This document shows positions 58,358-64,000 of a stretch of DNA of 64,000 nucleotides, piece after piece (position 1 is the stretch's first letter; every line of letters begins with the position of its first letter). Under the pieces are notes generated by a model. It searched no databases and was not told the origin of the DNA. It worked only from the letters and a program-made list of their open reading frames with translations. Source of the stretch: Nocardia sp. NBC_01503 (GTDB taxonomy: Bacteria > Actinomycetota > Actinomycetes > Mycobacteriales > Mycobacteriaceae); the NCBI RefSeq assembly GCF_036327755.1, contig NZ_CP109596.1, positions 6,510,001 to 6,574,000 of the forward strand, written 5' to 3'. Both the position numbers and the translations under genes were made by a program.

Positions 58358-58420
58358 GTGCCCGGCACGCGGGGTATGCGCACACCCGGCCGGGGGCGTG
58401 CGCATACGGTGTGCGCCCGC

Positions 58421-58822
58421 TCAGCTGACCACGCAGGCCGAACCCAGATTGATACCGGTGCCGACCTGCGCCGTCGCCCACTGCGAGCCGTTGTACGACC
58501 AGGCCTGCAGGTAATGCGTCCCGGTCGAGGTCGGTGTCCAAGTCGCGGTCGCGGTACCGCCGTTGCCCAGACCGAGCTGCTGTGGACTGAAGGTCGCGCT
58601 GCTGCTGTCGTACAGCCACACGTATTCGTTCGGACTGCCGTTCACGGTGACGGTGTACGAGCAGTTGGTGCCGTAGTTGCCGCTGCCGAGATTGATACTC
58701 GACCCCGACGATACGGTGACGCTGGTGACATAGGCCGAGGCGTTCGGTGCGGCCAGCACCAGTGCCGCGGCTGCCGCGGCGACTCCGCCCAGGGCGAGAA
58801 CTGGTTTTCGCGATCGGGTCAT
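58421..58822 (-). CDS. secreted small beta protein
   Basis: This 133-aa precursor has a signal peptide (MTRSRKPVLALGG then AAAAAALVLAAPNASA, cut near ASA|Y) and a Ser/Thr/Gly-rich mature part with NCSYTVTVNGSPNEYVWLYDSSSATF and two cysteines (NCSY; SACVVS end) that could form one disulfide. The pattern is an Ig-like or carbohydrate-binding sandwich. ATG at 58822; an ATG at 58831 is in frame. Confidence 0.72.
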   Translation of the reverse strand: MTRSRKPVLALGGVAAAAAALVLAAPNASAYVTSVTVSSGSSINLGSGNYGTNCSYTVTVNGSPNEYVWLYDSSSATFSPQQLGLGNGGTATATWTPTSTGTHYLQAWSYNGSQWATAQVGTGINLGSACVVS

Positions 58823-58984
58823 AAGGACCATCTCCGCTGAGAAAGGGTGAATTGAATGGTGCGCCACGAAAAAGCGCGTACCTCCAGTGTCGGCATTCAG
58901 GGGCCGCGACACGCGCGAATCGAACTACTCGTTCCATAAAGGGTTGGGGCGCAATCACTTCCGTGATCTCTTGCGAACCGGGCG

Positions 58985-60862
58985 CTATCCGAGCAGTTCG
59001 TCCACGTAGCACCAGCGCCAGGATTCGCCGGGCTCCACACTGCGCATGACCGGATGGCCGGTGTTATTGAAGTGTTTGGTGGCGTGATTGCCCTGCGAGG
59101 AATCGCAGCAGGCGACATGCCCGCAGGACAGGCACATGCGCAGGTGCACCCAGACCAGGCCCTCGTCCAGGCATTCGGCACAGGCGTCGGGCATATCGGG
59201 AACCTTGGTGTGCGGGGCCTCGCGCAGATGTTCGCAACCGCCGGAAGCGGTAGGGATCATGAGCAACTCGCGGCCGTCGTCATCGGCCTCGGCAATGCGG
59301 ACGATGGTTGACTCCTCCAGGTCGAGGGTGGCCATCACCGACTGCAGGATCTCGTGTTCGACCAGACCCGCATCGCGTACGCGCAACACGGTTTCGCGTT
59401 CGGCGGTGAGCATGGCCAGGCGCAGGCGCCGGTATTCACCACTGGGGGTGATGCGCTGGGATTCCGAGCGCCCCAACAACTCCCACGCCGATTGCGCCCG
59501 CGCCACCGCCTGATTGCGGAGTTGGTCGACGATATCGGGCGGGGTCTCCTCACCGATATTGGCTTCCAGGGCCTCGAGCCCGGCGGCGGTCGCCTGCTGC
59601 AGCAGATTGGCTTCCTGGAGCAGATCCTCGGCATGGCTCGGACCGTGCAGGCGCAGCAGCCGCACCAGCAGCGGCAGTGAGAGCCCTTGCAACAGCAATG
59701 TTCCGGCCACCACCACGACCGCCAGCAGAATCAGCGTGGCGCGCTCCGGCGTGTCGGCGGGCAGCAGCAGCGCGGCGGCCAGGGTGACCACACCGCGCAT
59801 ACCCGCCCAGGCCACCACCGCGGGTCCGGTCCACGCCGGTTTCGGCTTGCCCTGCCGCCTGCCCTCGATCGACCAGGCGAAGTACGTGGCCGGATACACC
59901 CAGATCGGGCGCGCCAGGATCACCGCCGCCAATACCCCCACACAGGCCAGCAGCAGCGAGTGATGCGGCAGATCGCTGTGCCAGGCGTCCTCGACGATAT
60001 GGCGCACCTGCAGGCCGATGATCAGGAAGACCGCGCTCTCCAACAGGAACTGGATGGTGCTCCAATTGGTGTGCTCGGCGATCCGCGAGGCCGCGGACTG
60101 CCAGTGCGGCGCACCGTGACCCAGGATCAGACCGCAGGTGACCACCGCGATCACCCCGGAGGCGTGCAGCGCCTCGGCGGGCAGATACGCGATCCACGGC
60201 GCGAGCAGCGAAACACTGGTATCGAGCACCGGATCGTTGATGCGGCGGCGCAGGAATGCCAGCACCAGCGCCGCCACCCCGCCCAGCAGCGCGCCACCAC
60301 CGGCGGCGCCGAGGAAATCCAGGCCCGCCTCCCAGATGGTGATCGCACCGGCCATGGCCGCGATCGCGGTCCGCAGGGTCACCAGGGCGGTCGCGTCGTT
60401 GAACAGCGACTCACCCTCGAGCAGGGTCACGATCCGTCGCGGCATACCGACCCGGCGCGCGACCGCCGTCGCGGCGACCGCATCGGGTGGGGCCACCACC
60501 GCGCCGATGGCGATGGCCGCGGCGAACGGCACCGGCAGCAACCAGTACACGACCCCGCCCACCGCGAACGCGGTGAACAGCACCAACCCCACCGACAACA
60601 GCGTGATCGACACCTTCTTGGGCCGGAAGTCGATCAGCGAGGTGCGAATGGCGGTCGTATAGAGCAGCGGCGGCAGCAAACCCAGCAGCACCAGTTCGGG
60701 TTCGATATCGAACTCCGGCACGAACGGCAGATAGGAGGCCAGCACCCCGGCGACGGTGAGCACGAAGGGCTCACCCACATCCATTCGGCGGGCCAGCGCC
60801 GCCAACGCGACCGCTACCGCCACCAACACGACGAGCCCGAACGCCAACTCCACGAGGCTCAT
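58985..60862 (-). CDS. NhaP-type Na+/H+ antiporter with C-terminal UBP zinc finger
   Basis: This 625-aa protein has a CPA1 antiporter domain of about 12 helices (PPLLYTTAIRTSLIDFR; GAVVAPPDAVAATAVA; LLEGESLFNDATALVTL), then ~100 helical residues and a C-terminal UBP zinc finger (CEHLREA..., CAECLDEG, MCLSCGHVACCD, GNHATKHFNNTGHPVM, then SWRWCYVDELLG). UBP fingers bind ubiquitin C-termini in eukaryotes; here the partner is unknown, but C-terminal tails of proteins are plausible. Proton-driven Na+ export is inferred. ATG at 60862; ATG at 60892 is possible. Confidence 0.88.
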   Translation of the reverse strand: MSLVELAFGLVVLVAVAVALAALARRMDVGEPFVLTVAGVLASYLPFVPEFDIEPELVLLGLLPPLLYTTAIRTSLIDFRPKKVSITLLSVGLVLFTAFAVGGVVYWLLPVPFAAAIAIGAVVAPPDAVAATAVARRVGMPRRIVTLLEGESLFNDATALVTLRTAIAAMAGAITIWEAGLDFLGAAGGGALLGGVAALVLAFLRRRINDPVLDTSVSLLAPWIAYLPAEALHASGVIAVVTCGLILGHGAPHWQSAASRIAEHTNWSTIQFLLESAVFLIIGLQVRHIVEDAWHSDLPHHSLLLACVGVLAAVILARPIWVYPATYFAWSIEGRRQGKPKPAWTGPAVVAWAGMRGVVTLAAALLLPADTPERATLILLAVVVVAGTLLLQGLSLPLLVRLLRLHGPSHAEDLLQEANLLQQATAAGLEALEANIGEETPPDIVDQLRNQAVARAQSAWELLGRSESQRITPSGEYRRLRLAMLTAERETVLRVRDAGLVEHEILQSVMATLDLEESTIVRIAEADDDGRELLMIPTASGGCEHLREAPHTKVPDMPDACAECLDEGLVWVHLRMCLSCGHVACCDSSQGNHATKHFNNTGHPVMRSVEPGESWRWCYVDELLG

Positions 60863-60975
60863 CGTGCCAGGACGAGTGTCCGAATCGCGCATCGGCGGGG
60901 TGTGTCAGTGCTGGCAGTCCCGCGAAATCCACGCCTCGACCGGGCGCGGCGAGTGCCGTACGCAGCGCTAACAGC

Positions 60976-62307
60976 TCATCGGGGCGCGCGTGGAGCGGAC
61001 TCCATCGGCTTACCGCTGTCCCGCCAGGCCGCGATTCCGCCTGCGAGACTGGACGCTTCATATCCGGCACGGCGTGCCATCGCCGCGAACCGCAGGGACA
61101 GCTCACCGACCGGGCAGACGAAAACGACCGGGCGCGAGCGGGAGAACGGGACGCCCTGGGCGAGCATATCGTCGAGTTGATCGTCCCGAATATTGATCGC
61201 ACCGGGCACGTGCGCGATGCGATAGGCCATGGCACCTCGGGTATCGACGATGGTGGGCCGCGATTCGCGGTCCAGGGTTTCGAGTTCGTCGGGGGACAGG
61301 GCCGGGGTGTCGGCGAGTTCGGTGGCGTCCGGTGCGGCCGGACGGTGGGCGCGGCCGAACAATTCGGGGCGGCGCTTGCGGATATAGGACAGGTACGGCT
61401 CGATGCGATCGCAGACGATGAACACCGCGGTCTGCGGCTGTTCGGGCGAAACCCGCACCGTGCGCAAATGTTCCAGGGCCGCGGCGTAGGTGGCTCCGCT
61501 GGTGGGTCCGGCGAGTACGCCGTAGCGGGTCGCCAGATCCAGCGTTGCATCGACTGCCATTCCGGCTTCGACCGCGATAATGCGATCGTAGAAGTCCGGC
61601 TGGAACAGACCCACATCCCACATCTCGGTCTCCGAGCGGATGCCCGGGATGAAGTCGCCGCGTTCGGAGACCACCGCGACGGCCTTCAACTCCGGATTGT
61701 GTTTGCGCAGAAACGTTGCCGCGCCGCGGGTGGATCCGGTGGTGCCGAGTCCGCCGATCAGATAGTCCACGCGAGTGATGCCGTCACGGGCGAGGTCCTC
61801 GTGGATTTCGCGGCCGGTGCCCTCGTAGTGAGCGTCGATATTCTTCTCGCTGGTGTACTGCGACGGGTGATGCCAGGACCCGGGCGATTTGGCCATGGTC
61901 GATTCGATCACCGAGTACACGTCATTGGGTGCGGTCGGGTCCGGGCACTCCGACAGGCCCGGCAGCTCTTCGATATCGGTGCCGAACAGCTGCAGCAGCT
62001 CACGCACCTCGCTCACCCTGATGCGATTGGTGACCGCGCGCAATCCGATCCCGTGCATGGCGCCCAGGATTCGCAGGGCCTTGGCGGTGTTGCCGCTGGA
62101 CGCCTCGATGAGTGTTTGCCCGCTGTCGACGAGATCGTCGAGTTCATCGCGGATCATGCCCCAGGCGACGCGGTCCTTCACCGAGCCGAACGGGTTGTAG
62201 AACTCCAATTTCGCGTACAGCTCGATATTTTCGAGTCCGTGCACGGCCGGGTCCAGGCGCAGCAGCGGCGTATTGCCGATGAGTTCGGTGATGTGGTCGT
62301 AGCGCAT
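60976..62307 (-). CDS. PLP cysteine-synthase-like enzyme fused to rhodanese
   Basis: This 443-aa protein has a fold-type II PLP domain: NPFGSVKDRVAWGM with the PLP lysine K44, SSGNTAKALRI and GGLGTTGSTRGAATFL phosphate loops. A rhodanese domain follows at about 350-435 (VDTRGAMAYRIAHVPGAINI; active-site C398 in VFVCPVGELS; AGGIAAWRDSGKP). It could transfer sulfur after making cysteine or a related beta-substituted amino acid. ATG at 62307 overlaps the decarboxylase stop (TAATG). Third gene of a coupled trio. Confidence 0.85.
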   Translation of the reverse strand: MRYDHITELIGNTPLLRLDPAVHGLENIELYAKLEFYNPFGSVKDRVAWGMIRDELDDLVDSGQTLIEASSGNTAKALRILGAMHGIGLRAVTNRIRVSEVRELLQLFGTDIEELPGLSECPDPTAPNDVYSVIESTMAKSPGSWHHPSQYTSEKNIDAHYEGTGREIHEDLARDGITRVDYLIGGLGTTGSTRGAATFLRKHNPELKAVAVVSERGDFIPGIRSETEMWDVGLFQPDFYDRIIAVEAGMAVDATLDLATRYGVLAGPTSGATYAAALEHLRTVRVSPEQPQTAVFIVCDRIEPYLSYIRKRRPELFGRAHRPAAPDATELADTPALSPDELETLDRESRPTIVDTRGAMAYRIAHVPGAINIRDDQLDDMLAQGVPFSRSRPVVFVCPVGELSLRFAAMARRAGYEASSLAGGIAAWRDSGKPMESAPRAPR

Positions 62308-63773
62308 TACCGCACCCCATGCCATTGCGAGTCGGCCGATGCGCGATCCAGGTCCGCGACGTCGAATTCCTCATCGCGGCACACCCGGAATCCGCTCGGC
62401 CCTCGCACGACAGCGAGTTTGACCGGCAGTGGATGCATGGACGCACGCGCTGCCGATAAATCCATATGGTAGGCAGCGGTATTGGGGAATGCGATCACAT
62501 CCCCCGACTGCGGGCGCCGCGGAAACCACACCTTGTGATTGGTGATCAGATCGCGTTCCAGGCATAACCGTCCGGCCAGGAAAACCCCGATCGGCCCGGA
62601 ATCGCCGTGCGCGTGCGCGGGATTGGGCAGCAGCAGCGGATCCACCATCACCTCCTGATCGGCGGGCGTGACGGTATCGCGACTGAGGTCGAGATTGACC
62701 AGCACACTGCCGTCGGCCGTCTCCTTGACGAACTCCACCCGTGCGAGGGTGATTCCCGCATGATCGACCAGCGCCTTACCCGGCTCGAGCCACACCTCCA
62801 GCAGGTTCTCGGCGGCGACCTGCGCGAAGGTGCGCCCGCCCTGCGCCTCGAGCCCGGCATCGAGCAGATCGGCGAGCATGCGATCGGCGGGAACGGTATT
62901 GGCGTACTTGTGGAATACGGGTGTGCCGTGCACGGCGCCGCCGTCGAGGTGGAAGCCGAAGGTATTGCCGCCCCACGCCATCGGCTCACCGCGACCGAGC
63001 AGAGATTCCCGAAGGGCCAGCACGTAGGCGTCGAAGGCGTCGGCGTCATCGGTGAACACCTGGCGGAAGCCGCCGCCGATATCGAGCACGCCGGGGCAGA
63101 GCCCCTCGAGATAGGCGCGTTCGGTGAGCTCGAGACAGGCTTCCACCGCGCGCAGGCGTTCACCGGGTTCACCGGAGTCGATATGGAAGGCGAAACCTCG
63201 GAACTGGATGCGGCCGCGCTGTGCGCACAGCACCTCGAAGACCTCGTCGACCTGGGCGAGCGGGACGCCGAATCGGCTGACCGGTGTGCCCGCGAAACCG
63301 GAGAGTCGTACCAGCACCGGCACTTTCGCGTGCTCACCGGCGAGTTCGGCGATGCGGCGCAGTTCCCACACATTGTCGACATTGACGGTGACCCCGGTGG
63401 CGATGAGATCGCGCAGGAACTCCGCGCCCTTGGGACCGGTCACCTCGATCCGCGCGGGTTCGAAGCCCGCCCGCACCGCCCCGGCCAGCTCCGCCGCCGA
63501 GGCGACATCGATCGCGATCCCGGCTCGCTCGGCGGCGCGCACGAACGCCCGCGACTGATTCACCTTGTTCGCGTAGCAGATCCGATACCGCAGCCCGCGC
63601 TCGAGCACGCTTCGTAACCGCGCCAGGTTCTCCGCGAATACCTGCGGGAACACCAGGTGCGCGGGTGAGCCGAACTCGGTCAGCGCGGCCTCGGCGGCAG
63701 CGGGATCCGCCAGGAACGCGCGCACCAGCGGATCGATCTTCGCCGGCAGACGCGGCGGAGCCGAAGCCGTCAT
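62307..63773 (-). CDS. PLP-dependent decarboxylase-like enzyme (Y4yA-like)
   Basis: This 488-aa fold-type III PLP enzyme resembles diaminopimelate/ornithine decarboxylases: IcYANKVNQS with the PLP lysine, DVASAAELAGAVRAG, FAFHIDSGEP, LDIGGGFRQVF and EPGKALVDHAG. The distinctive proteins of this length are the Y4yA family. Substrate unknown, probably an amino acid made by the downstream synthase. ATG at 63773 overlaps the HMA gene stop by ATGA. Confidence 0.82.
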   Translation of the reverse strand: MTASAPPRLPAKIDPLVRAFLADPAAAEAALTEFGSPAHLVFPQVFAENLARLRSVLERGLRYRICYANKVNQSRAFVRAAERAGIAIDVASAAELAGAVRAGFEPARIEVTGPKGAEFLRDLIATGVTVNVDNVWELRRIAELAGEHAKVPVLVRLSGFAGTPVSRFGVPLAQVDEVFEVLCAQRGRIQFRGFAFHIDSGEPGERLRAVEACLELTERAYLEGLCPGVLDIGGGFRQVFTDDADAFDAYVLALRESLLGRGEPMAWGGNTFGFHLDGGAVHGTPVFHKYANTVPADRMLADLLDAGLEAQGGRTFAQVAAENLLEVWLEPGKALVDHAGITLARVEFVKETADGSVLVNLDLSRDTVTPADQEVMVDPLLLPNPAHAHGDSGPIGVFLAGRLCLERDLITNHKVWFPRRPQSGDVIAFPNTAAYHMDLSAARASMHPLPVKLAVVRGPSGFRVCRDEEFDVADLDRASADSQWHGVR

Positions 63774-64000
63774 ACGGCCGATTCCGTGGCGGGCAGCGGC
63801 GTTTCGGTCGTCGCGGGCAGGTCGACCGTGGGGTTGTAGCCACTGTCACGTAACGCTTCGAAGGCGCGCTGCCGGTTACGCGGGCTGCGGAATTCGGCGC
63901 AGACGCGCTTGGCGGTCAGGTCGATATCGTGCACGCCGATATCCATCGACTCCAGGACGCCGGTTATGGTGCGCACACAGTGCTTACAGGTCATATCGGG
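63770..64000 (-). CDS. HMA-domain metal-binding protein, 5' end outside the window
   Basis: The frame reads MTCKHCVRTITGVLESMDIG, with the CxxC copper/zinc motif of heavy-metal-associated domains, then a ~45-residue tail ending PATTETPLPATESAV. An ATG lies at 63994, but HMA proteins usually have residues before MTCxxC and the frame stays open to 64000, so the start is probably upstream. It precedes and overlaps the decarboxylase gene, tying metal handling to the trio. Confidence 0.75.
   Translation of the reverse strand, partial: PDMTCKHCVRTITGVLESMDIGVHDIDLTAKRVCAEFRSPRNRQRAFEALRDSGYNPTVDLPATTETPLPATESAV

Noticed and set aside
60893..60975. Continuous minus frame between antiporter and synthase genes
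   Set aside because: It is the tail of an antisense-phase frame with no start or family.
1..64000. CRISPR arrays, tRNA, rRNA, IS elements or phage genes
   Set aside because: No spaced direct repeats, clover-leaf-like segments, transposase motifs or integrases were seen on either strand.

Overview
The window is high-GC DNA with dense, often 4-bp-overlapping genes, GTG/TTG starts and probable leaderless promoters. It fits a mycolic-acid-type actinomycete, most likely Nocardia or a close relative. Supporting content: an F420-type luciferase-like oxidoreductase, the LigC/PolD1-like repair pair, many TetR regulators, and a DosR-like dormancy-type gene set. No rRNA, tRNA, CRISPR array, IS element or phage gene was seen. 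The window opens in an upstream region and ends inside an HMA-domain gene.

Region 1 (1-18565) looks like an energy/hypoxia block. A plus operon encodes an acetyl-CoA-synthetase-like enzyme, the E1 alpha, E1 beta and E2 subunits of a 2-oxoacid dehydrogenase, and a small acyl carrier protein, followed by a DUF4389 membrane protein. A minus operon encodes a small coupled ORF, two different P2-type cation ATPases and a VTT-like membrane protein. Divergent from it, a plus operon encodes a NuoE-NuoF fusion, a molybdenum formate dehydrogenase with a Cys-His active site, and a PfkB kinase. DosR-like boxes lie upstream of the first operon and in the divergent gap at about 13.16 kb. Pyruvate/acetate use, formate oxidation, cation pumping and PfkB glycolysis would fit a programme for low oxygen.

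Region 2 (18575-27508) holds an amidohydrolase/nucleoside hydrolase pair, a flavin monooxygenase with a divergent TetR and clear operators, a DHA2 drug exporter, a class III CoA-transferase divergent from a type II thioesterase, an O-methyltransferase and a DUF2784 protein. A gene-poor, AT-richer gap (27509-27843) carries a duplicated element of about 37 bp, a long hairpin and a terminator.

Region 3 (27844-45120) holds an atypical SDR with a zinc ribbon, an uncharacterised pair controlled by a TetR with three operator copies, an acyl-CoA dehydrogenase/TetR pair, regulator/enzyme pairs (AraC and a saccharopine-dehydrogenase-like protein; HxlR and a quinone oxidoreductase), the F420 enzyme, a stand-alone AICAR transformylase, the PolD1/LigC pair, a cold-shock protein and a flotillin/NfeD-like pair.

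Region 4 (45380-58822) is dominated by an M-box magnesium riboswitch on the minus strand (about 51110-50945). It precedes a leader peptide with a very strong ribosome binding site, then mgtC, a duplicated-permease ABC protein and its ATPase. Around it lie MFS transporters, an ArsR-SRPBCC fusion with a palindromic operator, hydrolases, a sugar dehydrogenase lipoprotein, TetR genes and a decayed monooxygenase.

Region 5 (58985-64000) holds a NhaP antiporter fused to a UBP zinc finger, then a translationally coupled trio: an HMA protein, a Y4yA-like PLP decarboxylase and a cysteine-synthase/rhodanese fusion. The most novel-looking system is the M-box-controlled mgtC/ABC operon with its leader peptide; next is the DosR-like block with an ACP embedded in a dehydrogenase operon.
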